DNA of 64,000 nucleotides from Ignavibacteriaceae bacterium (GTDB taxonomy: Bacteria; Bacteroidota; Ignavibacteria; Ignavibacteriales; Ignavibacteriaceae), in assembly GCA_008933765.1 (NCBI GenBank), contig WBUK01000001.1, positions 62,001 through 126,000 on the forward strand, written 5' to 3'. Made by a program: the position numbers and the translations under genes. The notes beneath the pieces are model-generated. The model ran no database searches. It had not been told where the DNA came from and saw only the letters and a program-made list of their open reading frames with translations. Below are positions 34,574 to 42,783 of this stretch, one piece after another. How positions within the stretch are numbered: the first letter of the stretch is position 1; each line of letters starts with the position of its first letter.

Positions 34574-36112
34574 TTACCTTGTTCTGCCGCCACCGCTGCT
34601 TCTGCTACTTCCGGAAGATGAACCGCCGCTGCTTCTTGAGCCACTGCTGCCTGACGAAGAACCATAACTGCTTCTTGAACCACTGTTGCCGGAAGATGAA
34701 CCATAGCTGCTTCTTGAACCACTGTTACCCGAAGAAGAGCCGTAACTGCTTCTGCTGCTGCTTCTTGAACCACTGTTGCCTGAAGATGAACCATAGCTGC
34801 TTCTTGAACCACTGTTACCCGAAGAAGAGCCGTAACTGCTTCTGCTGCTGCTTCTTGAACCACTGTTGCCGGAAGATGACCCATAGCTGCTTCTTGAACC
34901 ACTGCTGCTTCCGGAAGATGAACCGTAGCTGCTCTTTGTTTTACTTCTGCTGCCTGAAGAGGAACTGTTACTCTTCTTTGGTGTACTTGAGCTGCCTGAA
35001 TTTCCATCGTTTCTTATCGAAGATTTTTGCGAATTGCTCGAGCCGCCTACATCCTTGGTTCTTTTCGGCGTTACATTTGTTCCACTGCCCGAACCGCGTG
35101 AGTTGCCGGAGTTATCATTTCTTTCAGAAGTTCTGTTCCATGTGTCGTTACTGCCACGCGAACCGCCGTCATTCCTCGTGGCTTCACGCTTGGTTGAGCC
35201 GGATGAACCGCCGTCAACTTTATCTTTTGAACGAGTGCCGTATGAGTTGTCGCTGCCACTTCCGCCTCTTGGGTTATCACTTGAAACATTTTTACGAGCC
35301 AAAGGTTCGTCATCTCTGTTCCAGGTATCGTAAGCGCTTCTTTTTCTCGGAGTTGTAACTTCAGGGTTCACATCACGGGTGCCGCCGCTTCTTCCTCCGT
35401 CATTTCTGACAGCTGAACGCGTGGCTACATCGTTTGCCGGATCAGTTACACCACCCGTCCGCGTTCTTGAACCTCCGTCTCTTGAAGCATATCCTCTGCC
35501 GCCATCTCTGCCTCGAAGCCCACTGATCTCTCTGTCTCTGTATTTATAATTACCGAACCCATAATCGTGGCCATAATAACCACCCCAGCCGTACCAGTAA
35601 TCGTGATAACCGTAGTAGTAATAGGGATAGGGGCCATACCAGTACGCGTTCCAATACCACGGGCGATATACCCACCATCTTGGATAATAAACATAGGGAT
35701 AGTAATACCAGCTCCAGTACGGATCATAGCAGAAATAGTCGTAATTGCAACCGTAGGAGTAAGAAAATGTGTAACCATAACCCAGATTGAATGTAACCAC
35801 CGGTCTTGACCAATAATCACTTTCAATGATATATTTATAAACAACGGTTTTTTCACCGTCACTTTGGTCATAGGAATCTTCGGAATATTCTGCATCATCC
35901 GAGTATCCCGCAATTTCTTCACTGTCGGCAGCGTCAACATCACCGGCAGAAACCGTCTCTTTATTTGAATCAGCGACTGTTTCTGTCTGCTTAGTTACTG
36001 TTTTTTCTACCTGTACCTCTGTTTTATAGGGTTTGGCTGACTCAAACTGAGTGTAGCAACCCGTTGCCCAAAAGGCAAACACAATAAGAGGTATCAAAAA
36101 TCTGGTTTTCAT
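34574..36112 (-). CDS. Tyr/Trp-rich lipoprotein with Ser/Gly repeat tail
   Basis: A 512-residue lipoprotein. The lipobox ATGC at about residue 19 follows a short signal sequence; a strong AGGAG precedes the ATG. Four zones are visible: an acidic Ser/Asp/Glu segment (about 45-90), a strikingly aromatic segment (about 115-190) dominated by Tyr, Trp, Pro and Gly, an Arg/Asp/Gly-rich middle, and a C-terminal Ser/Gly repeat domain (about 395-512). The repeats are built from SSYGSSSGNSGSR units, alternating 13 and 17 residues. I recognise no enzyme domain. Aromatic, Ser/Gly-repetitive chains of this kind are seen in adhesive or self-assembling proteins, which is only an inference. Co-transcribed with a smaller paralogue and a PorV/FadL-like protein. 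Confidence 0.75.
   Translation of the reverse strand: MKTRFLIPLIVFAFWATGCYTQFESAKPYKTEVQVEKTVTKQTETVADSNKETVSAGDVDAADSEEIAGYSDDAEYSEDSYDQSDGEKTVVYKYIIESDYWSRPVVTFNLGYGYTFSYSYGCNYDYFCYDPYWSWYYYPYVYYPRWWVYRPWYWNAYWYGPYPYYYYGYHDYWYGWGGYYGHDYGFGNYKYRDREISGLRGRDGGRGYASRDGGSRTRTGGVTDPANDVATRSAVRNDGGRSGGTRDVNPEVTTPRKRSAYDTWNRDDEPLARKNVSSDNPRGGSGSDNSYGTRSKDKVDGGSSGSTKREATRNDGGSRGSNDTWNRTSERNDNSGNSRGSGSGTNVTPKRTKDVGGSSNSQKSSIRNDGNSGSSSTPKKSNSSSSGSRSKTKSSYGSSSGSSSGSRSSYGSSSGNSGSRSSSRSSYGSSSGNSGSRSSYGSSSGNSGSRSSSRSSYGSSSGNSGSRSSYGSSSGNSGSRSSYGSSSGSSGSRSSGGSSSGSSRSSGGGRTR
34640..34930 (-). repeat. Nested tandem repeats (39-bp and 51-bp units, 90-bp higher order)
   Basis: Seven repeats in the Tyr/Trp-rich lipoprotein gene encode GSRSSYGSSSGNS (13 residues) or the 17-residue form with an extra SSSR. 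They alternate 13/17/13/17/13, giving a 90-base higher-order period that is nearly identical between its two copies (roughly 34697-34876). The high copy similarity implies recent expansion. Being back-to-back without unique spacers, it is not a CRISPR. Confidence 0.8.
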
Positions 36113-36393
36113 GGCAACTCCTTTTTTTTATGATTAAGCAACATGCGTGCCAAATCGGTTTTGCCTGTTTATACTACGAAACTTCACATTTTGTGCCACA
36201 GTTGTTCTTTTTCGTGACACAGCAGTGTTCACATAAAGGAACAACTGTCTATTATATTGAACAAAGTAAACTATTCCAAAGGTTTAATATATCAATTGGA
36301 AAAGCAATAAACAGGTCAAAAAGTGAGGTTAATCCGGCTGGAAGTGTCTGTTCTGATATTTTACAACTGTTGTTCTGAAATGGGTAAACGATA
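36113..36393. other. Intergenic region with 10-bp inverted repeat
   Basis: The 281 bases hold no convincing gene. ACAGTTGTTC (36198-36207) recurs inverted as GAACAACTGT (36239-36248), around an inner GTGACAC...GTGTTCAC pair. A palindromic ACAACTGTTGT follows at 36363-36373, near the stop of the receiver gene. Because it lies upstream of the lipoprotein operon it could hold operator sites. Confidence 0.4.
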
Positions 36394-36738
36394 TTAATTC
36401 ATCAGCAAAATATCTATTTTACCCGACATTTCTTCAAAATCGAATGGCTTGTAAAGAATTGCGTTAACATAACCTCTGATCTGAGACTCTAACGAGAGTA
36501 TATTCCGTGTGAAAACATAAGTCATTATTATTGGCATCGGTTCAATTTGTTTTATTAACTGCTCTATCTTCTCGTTCGGTTGCGAATCGATTATCAACAT
36601 ATCAAAATCATAGCTTTTCAGAAATGTTTCTATCTGGCAAAAATCATTTGTTGTCGTTACGGCATACTTCTTCTCAAAATACATGAGTACACTTGCACAA
36701 AAACTTAAATCCGGGGAATAAAATAATATGTTTTTCAT
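36394..36738 (-). CDS. Stand-alone receiver-like domain protein
   Basis: A 114-residue protein that fits a lone response-regulator receiver domain: MKNILFYSPDLSF, then FDMLIIDSQPN with a possible phospho-acceptor Asp, and ILYKPFDFEEM with the conserved Lys. Only one of the usual pair of N-terminal acidic residues is present (SPD), so Mg binding may be weak. There is no output domain. The frame is open to 36828, but the upstream part starts from TTG and is Lys-rich, so I prefer the ATG at 36738. The neighbours are the lipoprotein operon and a divergent outer-membrane protein gene; the partner kinase is unknown. Confidence 0.65.
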   Translation of the reverse strand: MKNILFYSPDLSFCASVLMYFEKKYAVTTTNDFCQIETFLKSYDFDMLIIDSQPNEKIEQLIKQIEPMPIIMTYVFTRNILSLESQIRGYVNAILYKPFDFEEMSGKIDILLMN

Positions 36739-36912
36739 TACTTCTTTTTGTTCGCTATATTCACTAAGCGAATTTAGTGCCATTTTTTTTATTTCCATTT
36801 TTTTAAAGAAATTTGCACTTTGTAACAATTATTAGGTAATTTATCCATCTGTTTATTCTCTTTTTCGACAAATTACTAAATCATTTCTCAATTTTGAAAA
36901 TCTTTATTTTTT

Positions 36913-38133
36913 ATGAAACTACTGAATCTGTTTCTTTTATCATTGCTTTTTGGCGGCAGTCTTTTATTTGCTCAAGGGCAACCGGATTCTTCCAAACTCA
37001 CGGGAATTGAAGACTCGACGCTTATACTGAACGATTCAACCGGCTGGTTAAACAGCGATTCCTCCGGTTGGTCGAACGACGATTCATCAGGTTGGAAAAA
37101 CGATGATTCAAATAATTGGAATGATGACGATTCAATCGACTGGTCGAACAAGGATTTTTTGGAACCTGCAGATTCTTCCGATTCTTTGGAAAATGAAGGC
37201 TCTTCCGATTTTGAAGATTCAACCGGTTTTAAGGATTCATCCGATTTTAGCGAAAACAACGACAGTGATTTTTCTGCGGTTGTAACGGATGATTCAACCG
37301 GCGTTTATGTGATTGAATCTTATGTTAAAGAAGACGGTGCTAAACCGGAGATAATTGTTTATTTCTTCACAAGCGAACCGGTTAAAGCAACAATTGTGTT
37401 TAACGATTCCCAAAAATTCACGGTTTCTGATACACTCGCCGATAGTTTCCGCTTTTCAATTGAACTTACAGCAGTTAAATCCACTTCCCAAAACTTAAAA
37501 TGTGTAATCTACACCGAAAATGCCGGGGGTGTTAAAAGTTCAAGTGATGAATTTGACATTGTACTTCCCTACGAACCCCAGATGGAAGGAACCGCTCTCG
37601 GTTATCTTGCTGACTGCACACTCGGGGGAATTACTTTTTTGGTGCCTTCAATCGGCATAACAAGATTCAAAGGTGAAACACACTTCACACTGTTCAAAGA
37701 GCTTCCGCTGATTGTGTTTCAAAACGAAATTTCCGATCTGCCTTGGATGGCTTTCTCGATTGAATACGCACATATTCCGAAAATTTCCTGGTTTAAGTAT
37801 CATGACGAACCTTTGCCGGGCAGCAATTCTTCGGGCAACAATTCAAACCTGAAAGAACCTTCTGAAACCCTTAAAAATCGATTTTTTGCGGGTTTTAAGT
37901 TTCCGTTTGAAGTTCCGTATATAAAGTATATTGCGCCGGGCGTAAGTTTCACAACCAACTTTCTTGGCGCTAATGGTATTTCCCCTGAGGTTTCTTTCGG
38001 TTTTTTCGATATTTTCAGGGTGATAAATTTTAACCTGAAAGCGCGTTATAACTGGTATCCTTCCTCCGGCAATTTAAACAACATCGAGTTTAACATAGGG
38101 TTAACATCGTATTTCCTTACGATAGCTTTCTAA
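36913..38133 (+). CDS. Outer-membrane protein with Asp/Ser/Trp repeats
   Basis: A 406-residue exported protein. A signal peptide (MKLLNLFLLSLLFGGSLLFAQG) is followed by an acidic low-complexity zone (about residues 30-125) containing five or six octapeptide-like repeats of the form NDDSSGWK (Asp/Asn-Ser-x-Trp), then Asp/Ser-rich sequence. The central part (about 135-220) looks like one beta-sandwich, and the C-terminal ~190 residues resemble a beta-barrel ending in Phe (TSYFLTIAF). Acidic Asp-rich repeats can bind calcium; that is conjecture here. It is divergent from the receiver gene with an 84-base AT-rich gap, and stands alone. Confidence 0.7.
   Translation: MKLLNLFLLSLLFGGSLLFAQGQPDSSKLTGIEDSTLILNDSTGWLNSDSSGWSNDDSSGWKNDDSNNWNDDDSIDWSNKDFLEPADSSDSLENEGSSDFEDSTGFKDSSDFSENNDSDFSAVVTDDSTGVYVIESYVKEDGAKPEIIVYFFTSEPVKATIVFNDSQKFTVSDTLADSFRFSIELTAVKSTSQNLKCVIYTENAGGVKSSSDEFDIVLPYEPQMEGTALGYLADCTLGGITFLVPSIGITRFKGETHFTLFKELPLIVFQNEISDLPWMAFSIEYAHIPKISWFKYHDEPLPGSNSSGNNSNLKEPSETLKNRFFAGFKFPFEVPYIKYIAPGVSFTTNFLGANGISPEVSFGFFDIFRVINFNLKARYNWYPSSGNLNNIEFNIGLTSYFLTIAF
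37030..37160 (+). repeat. 24-bp tandem repeats encoding the Asp/Ser/Trp octapeptides
   Basis: Units encoding N-[DS]-D-S-x-x-W-x are repeated five to six times with a 24-base period in the N-terminal region of the outer-membrane protein gene. Copies differ mainly by synonymous or Asp/Asn changes. Confidence 0.65.
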
Positions 38134-38428
38134 CTTCTGTTGTTGCTGCGGAGTTCTTCTGCTTCTGTAGCCCTTTGTTATTGCCGGTACGGAGGTTTCA
38201 ACTGCGTTTTGGCAAATCCCATTTCTCTCTCCGTAACCCGTTACTATTGCCGGGAACAGGGGTTTATGCCGCCGGCTTATATATTATTCCTCACTGACTG
38301 CTCCCAAATCTGCCGGCAAAACGATAAAATATTTTCACAAAATGAAATACTACCGAGATATTCACCCTCAGAGTTTTAGCATAATCTATTAATTTCGTAT
38401 AATTAATGTTTAAAATATCTGATTCTTT
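38134..38428. other. Intergenic region with a degenerate 35-bp direct repeat
   Basis: No gene seen in these 295 bases. A roughly 35-base sequence containing TTGTTATTGCCGG (from 38164) is echoed with changes as GTTACTATTGCCGG (from 38230), a spacing of 66 bases. The remaining bases form the AT-rich leader of xseA. Confidence 0.5.
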
Positions 38429-39619
38429 ATGCAGCTCCCGCAATACAAGTCTGTCAGCAAGTTAACACTTGAAATTAAAGCCACCTTGGAGATGAATTTC
38501 AAACAGGAAACGGTGGTGGGTGAAGTGTCTAACTTTGTTGCGCATAGCTCGGGGCATTGGTACTTCACGCTAAAAGATGCCACTGCGGCAATCGCTTGCA
38601 CAATGTGGCGGGGTAACAACCAAAGGGTTAGTTTCACTCCCCGGAATGGGATGCAGATAATCGTAACGGGCGACATTTCTGTTTATCCCCCCAGAGGAAA
38701 CTATCAGCTTGATGTGCAGGTTATGAAAAATGTGGGGGTGGGTGATCTGCAGATTGCCTTTGAACTGCTGAAAGAAAAATTAAACAAAGAGGGTTTATTC
38801 GATCAGGCGAAAAAACGCCCGATTCCTAACGCACCCGGCAAAGTTGGCGTGGTTACCTCCCCAACCGGTGCCGCCTGGCAGGATATTATTTCGGTCGCCA
38901 AAAGGCGGTTTCCGTTAGTGGAACTGGTGCTTGCGCCCGCAAGGGTTCAGGGGGAAGGCGCTGCCGAAAGTATTGCCGGAGCTATCGACGAATTAAACAA
39001 GTTCGACGACATCGAAGTGCTGATTGTTGGCAGAGGCGGCGGGAGTTTGGAAGACCTTTGGGCGTTCAATGAAGAGGTTACTGCCAGGGCTATTGCACGC
39101 TCTAAAATACCGGTTGTATCTGCCGTTGGGCACGAGATCGATTTTTCAATCTCAGATTTTGTGGCTGACCTAAGAGCGGCTACCCCAACGGCGGCAATGG
39201 AACTCGTTACCCCCGACGGTAACAAAGTGTTCGCTTTTTTGGATGATAAGATTGAACAGTTGGATTCGGCTATTAGCAACAACCTTCAGGCTAAAAAAGA
39301 TATTGTAAACAGGTTCATCACCTCGCCCGTTGTTGCTACGCCAATTAATTTGATTAAAATAAGTGCACAAAAACTTGATCTGGCGGTTACCATGTTCGAT
39401 AACAACATGGCTAATTATATTAAAGATTTAAAAAACAGGTTAAACTCTGCTTTGCTGCACCTTAAGGCTAACGATCATAAAAGGATTATGCGGAAAGGGT
39501 TTGTTTTTGTTACTCAAAACAATAAATTGGTGAAAGTTTCAACCGACCTCGATACAAAACAGCTGTTTGACCTGAACTTTATTGACGCAAAGATTAGCAT
39601 TGAAGGTAAAAATGAGTAA
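38429..39619 (+). CDS. xseA: Exodeoxyribonuclease VII large subunit
   Basis: A 396-residue XseA, the catalytic subunit of the exonuclease that degrades single-stranded DNA and acts in mismatch repair and recombination. The N-terminal OB fold (VVGEVSNFVAHSSGHWYFTLKD) is followed by the family core: GVVTSPTGAAWQDIISVAKRR, VLIVGRGGGSLEDLWAFNEE and VSAVGHEIDFSISDFVADLRAATPTAA. The coiled coil that docks the small subunit is short, as in several members of this phylum. The last codons overlap the xseB start by 8 bases, so the subunits are coupled. Confidence 0.95.
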   Translation: MQLPQYKSVSKLTLEIKATLEMNFKQETVVGEVSNFVAHSSGHWYFTLKDATAAIACTMWRGNNQRVSFTPRNGMQIIVTGDISVYPPRGNYQLDVQVMKNVGVGDLQIAFELLKEKLNKEGLFDQAKKRPIPNAPGKVGVVTSPTGAAWQDIISVAKRRFPLVELVLAPARVQGEGAAESIAGAIDELNKFDDIEVLIVGRGGGSLEDLWAFNEEVTARAIARSKIPVVSAVGHEIDFSISDFVADLRAATPTAAMELVTPDGNKVFAFLDDKIEQLDSAISNNLQAKKDIVNRFITSPVVATPINLIKISAQKLDLAVTMFDNNMANYIKDLKNRLNSALLHLKANDHKRIMRKGFVFVTQNNKLVKVSTDLDTKQLFDLNFIDAKISIEGKNE

Positions 39620-39824
39620 ACAAAAAAGTGCTGTTTCACTGTTTAAAGAAAAACTTGAACGAATTGAAGAAATTTCTGCCCTTCTGGAAGACCAGGAAAT
39701 TGACTTGGAGAAAGCAATTCTTCTTTACGAAGAAGGAATGAAACTTTCGCAAGAGTGCATTGTTGTGCTAAAAGATGCCGAATTGAAGATAACTGAACTC
39801 AAAAATTCATTTAAAAGTAACTGA
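39612..39824 (+). CDS. xseB: Exodeoxyribonuclease VII small subunit
   Basis: A 70-residue XseB with the typical FKEKLERIEEISALLEDQEIDLEKAILLYEEGMKLSQEC helical hairpin, cut here for length but continuous at residues 9-47. It binds several copies per XseA. The ATG at 39612 is chosen because GAAGGT sits just upstream and the conserved domain begins soon after; a frame start at 39582 would lie deep inside xseA. Followed by dxs after 37 bases. Confidence 0.92.
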   Translation: MSKQKSAVSLFKEKLERIEEISALLEDQEIDLEKAILLYEEGMKLSQECIVVLKDAELKITELKNSFKSN

Positions 39825-39861
39825 CGGTCGTTAACGATCCCGCTGATCCGGAGAATAAAAA

Positions 39862-41781
39862 ATGATTAATGAAAGCAACTACCCCGTTTTATCAAAGGTT
39901 AATGTTCCTGCTGATTTCAGAGACTTTTCAATCTCTGAACTCAAACAACTCTGTACTGATGTAAGACAATATCTGATTGATGTGGTCTCTTTGGTGGGCG
40001 GGCATTTTGGCGGAGGGCTGGGCGCTGTTGAACTTACCGTGGCTATGCACAAAGTGTTTAATACCCCTGAAGACAGAATAATCTGGGATACAGGCCACCA
40101 GGCTTATCCGCATAAAATTCTTACCGGAAGAAAAGACCTGCTCCCTACCATCAGACAGCTCAACGGGATTTCCGGCTTTCTTAAAAGAAATGAAAGTGAA
40201 TACGATGTATTCGGTGCGGGGCATGCATCAACTTCTGTTTCGGCGGCTCTCGGAATTGCTGAAGCTAATAAATACAACGAGACCGACCGAAAAGTTATCG
40301 CTGTTATCGGGGATGGTGCGATGACCGGTGGTATGGCTTACGAAGCGATGAACAACGCAGGGATGCTTCACCCTAACTTAATTGTCGTCCTGAACGACAA
40401 TAATATGTCGATCGCCGAAAATGTCTGGCAGTTTTCTAATTATTTCACTTCTTTGATAACAAGCCGGGACTATAATAAATTCAAAGGTTATGTCTGGGAA
40501 ATTACCGGAAAAATGGATAATTTCGGCGACCGCCTCAGAAGAGCTGTCGGAAGAGTAGAAGGCGGCTTGAAATCTATTGTTACTCCGGGTATGCTTTTTG
40601 AAGCCCTTGGTTTCAGATATTTCGGGCCCATAAACGGGCACAATCTCCACCAGCTTATCAAAGTGTTCGAGGCGGCAAAAACCCTTACGGGCCCCATTTT
40701 AATCCACACGAACACAATTAAAGGAAAGGGCTACTCACCCGCAGAGAAAAACTCGCCAAAATTCCACGGCATTACCCCATTCGATAAAGTAACAGGAGTC
40801 GTTTACAAAAAAACGGGCGCGCCACCTTCATACACTTCGATTTTTGGTGAAACGCTGACTGAAATTGTTAAAAAGGACCGGAAAGTTGTCGGGATCACTG
40901 CTGCAATGCCGGAAGGCACAGGGCTGAACATCCTTCACAGAGAATGCCCAAACAATTTTTATGATGTGGGAATTGCAGAAGAACACGCGGTTACTTTTGC
41001 CGCAGGGCTTGCCACCCAAGGAATTACACCGGTTGTTGCAATATACTCAACATTTTTACAAAGGGCGATTGACCAAATTGTACACGATATTGCCATTCAG
41101 AAACTTCATGTTGTTTTTGCAATTGACCGTGCCGGGCTTGTGGGTGCTGACGGCCCAACCCACCACGGCGTTCTCGATCTTACATATCTGCGTATGGTGC
41201 CCGGAATGGTGATTATGGCACCAAAAGATGAAAACGAACTCAGAAATATGCTTTTTACAGCTATTGAACTGAAAGACAGACCCGTTGCTATCAGGTACCC
41301 AAGAGGAAACGCCCTGGGGGTTCCACTCAGCGAAAAATTTGAACAATATGAAATCGGCAAAGCTGAAGAATTAGAAGAAGGTACTGATGTTGCAATTCTT
41401 GCGGTTGGCTCGATGGTTAACAACGCTCAGAAAGCTTTGCCAATTCTTCAAAATGACGAAATTTCTGCCAAATTAGTGAACATGCGCTTCGTTAAACCTT
41501 TGGATACAGATTTGCTCGATAAAATTGCTATTACACATAAACGAATTGTTACAATAGAAGAAAATTCCATTCAGGGCGGTTTTGGCTCTGCAGTGGCTGA
41601 CTATTTCGTCGATAAACTCTATAAAAACGATATTTTACGAATTGCTCTGCCCGATAAATTTGTTGAACACGGAACGCAGGCAGAACTTCACAAACTCTTG
41701 GAAATGGATGCCGAAGGTATTGCCGCACGGATTAAAAAATTCGTTCACGCCGACGACAGCGTCGAGAAAGTGGTTATCTGA
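39862..41781 (+). CDS. dxs: 1-deoxy-D-xylulose-5-phosphate synthase
   Basis: A 639-residue thiamine diphosphate enzyme that condenses pyruvate with glyceraldehyde 3-phosphate, the entry step of the MEP isoprenoid pathway. Seen: the N-terminal IWDTGHQAYPHKILTGR, the TPP motif GDGAMTGGMAYEAMNNAG with LNDNNMSI, the catalytic Glu region in GIAEEHAVTFAAGLA, and DGPTHHGVLDL. Full length. A Shine-Dalgarno GGAG lies about 8 bases before the ATG. The stop overlaps the next ATG by one base. Its product feeds the prenyl side chain of menaquinone, whose head-group genes menF and menD follow in the same run. Confidence 0.97.
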   Translation: MINESNYPVLSKVNVPADFRDFSISELKQLCTDVRQYLIDVVSLVGGHFGGGLGAVELTVAMHKVFNTPEDRIIWDTGHQAYPHKILTGRKDLLPTIRQLNGISGFLKRNESEYDVFGAGHASTSVSAALGIAEANKYNETDRKVIAVIGDGAMTGGMAYEAMNNAGMLHPNLIVVLNDNNMSIAENVWQFSNYFTSLITSRDYNKFKGYVWEITGKMDNFGDRLRRAVGRVEGGLKSIVTPGMLFEALGFRYFGPINGHNLHQLIKVFEAAKTLTGPILIHTNTIKGKGYSPAEKNSPKFHGITPFDKVTGVVYKKTGAPPSYTSIFGETLTEIVKKDRKVVGITAAMPEGTGLNILHRECPNNFYDVGIAEEHAVTFAAGLATQGITPVVAIYSTFLQRAIDQIVHDIAIQKLHVVFAIDRAGLVGADGPTHHGVLDLTYLRMVPGMVIMAPKDENELRNMLFTAIELKDRPVAIRYPRGNALGVPLSEKFEQYEIGKAEELEEGTDVAILAVGSMVNNAQKALPILQNDEISAKLVNMRFVKPLDTDLLDKIAITHKRIVTIEENSIQGGFGSAVADYFVDKLYKNDILRIALPDKFVEHGTQAELHKLLEMDAEGIAARIKKFVHADDSVEKVVI

Positions 41782-42782
41782 TGGCGAAACTTAAATTTGG
41801 CATTATTGGGCTGGGCGGGATTGCTCAACTGATCCACCTGCCCGATTTGATAAAAAATAAAGAAACGGAAGTTACCGCTATAGCGGACATCAATAAAAGG
41901 GCTCTTGCTGAAGTTGCGGCTAAGTTCAGGATACCTAACTACTTCACTGACTATAAAGAAATGCTGAAAAAAATGCCTTTGGATGCGGTGATTATTGCAA
42001 CTCCTACTAAAACACATCAGCAAATAGCAGTTGACTGCTTAGACGCAAATAAACACATTTTAGTTGAAAAACCGTTGGCGCGTTCCGGTAAAGAAGCTGA
42101 AATGATTGTTGAAAAGTCGGAACAAAAAAATTTGATCGCTATGGTCGGCATGAATATGAGGTTCCGGCCTGATATTATGCTGCTGAAAAGCATTATCGGT
42201 TCCGGTGATATTGGCGAACCTTATTACATTAAATCTTCATGGTTCAAAACTCAATCAAGCTCTGCTAAATGGTTTACCACGAAAGATGAAGCCGGTGGTG
42301 GGGTTATTTTTGACCTTGGGATTGTTCTGATTGATGTGGCTCTTTGGTTTCTCGATTTTCCGGTACCGACAACGGTATCGACGCAAAACTTCTCGCAGCA
42401 CACAAAAAATATTGAAGATTCTTCAATAAGCATGATTAGGACCGCCAAAGGGCAGCTGATTTCAATTGAATCTTCATGGACAATGTTGGGCGAGAAAGAT
42501 TCTTTCAACTTAGAGGTTTATTGCACAAGAGGAAATGCTTTTATTAACCCTTTACGGATTACAAAAGTTATGGATGGGCAATTTGTCGAGATGAAACCTA
42601 TGGTTAACGATAATCGAAAGATACACTTCGAGAAGTCGTATCAGAACGAGCTTAACCATTTCATCGGAGCAATTAACGGGCATAACCCGCTCCTTTCTTC
42701 CGCGCGTGACTCGGCTTCCCGCCTTAAACTTATCGAAGCGATGTACCTTTCTGCACAAAAGAAAACGGAGGTAAAACTGTAA
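41781..42782 (+). CDS. Gfo/Idh/MocA family oxidoreductase
   Basis: A 333-residue NAD(P)-dependent dehydrogenase of the Gfo/Idh/MocA family. The Rossmann motif FGIIGLGGIAQLIHLPDL starts the protein, and the conserved EKPLARSGKEAE with its Lys lies near residue 95. The C-terminal alpha/beta domain includes GGGVIFDLGIVLIDVALWFL, where the position usually held by the His of GxHxxD is replaced by Val-Leu-Ile-Asp. Substrate cannot be predicted; family members act on sugars, inositols or biliverdin. It overlaps dxs by one base and lies one base before the regulator gene, so it is part of the dxs-men operon. Confidence 0.88.
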   Translation: MAKLKFGIIGLGGIAQLIHLPDLIKNKETEVTAIADINKRALAEVAAKFRIPNYFTDYKEMLKKMPLDAVIIATPTKTHQQIAVDCLDANKHILVEKPLARSGKEAEMIVEKSEQKNLIAMVGMNMRFRPDIMLLKSIIGSGDIGEPYYIKSSWFKTQSSSAKWFTTKDEAGGGVIFDLGIVLIDVALWFLDFPVPTTVSTQNFSQHTKNIEDSSISMIRTAKGQLISIESSWTMLGEKDSFNLEVYCTRGNAFINPLRITKVMDGQFVEMKPMVNDNRKIHFEKSYQNELNHFIGAINGHNPLLSSARDSASRLKLIEAMYLSAQKKTEVKL

Positions 42783-42783
42783 G

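Noticed and set aside
34640..34930. Regular repeats resembling a CRISPR array
   Set aside because: Units are contiguous with no unique spacers and keep an open reading frame in a lipoprotein gene.
34543..35358. A 271-codon Cys-rich open frame opposite the Tyr/Trp-rich lipoprotein gene
   Set aside because: It is the antisense reading of the Ser/Gly repeat region; its composition (repeated FLNHCC-type strings) follows entirely from the repeats of the real gene, and it lacks its own ribosome-binding signal.
36130..36378. 82-codon open frame in the gap at 36.1-36.4 kb
   Set aside because: No ribosome-binding site and no family resemblance; the region looks regulatory, with inverted repeats.
41781..42782. 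Assignment of the Gfo/Idh protein to a named sugar or biliverdin enzyme
   Set aside because: No substrate-specific motif can be recognised, and the neighbours (isoprenoid and menaquinone genes) do not define one.
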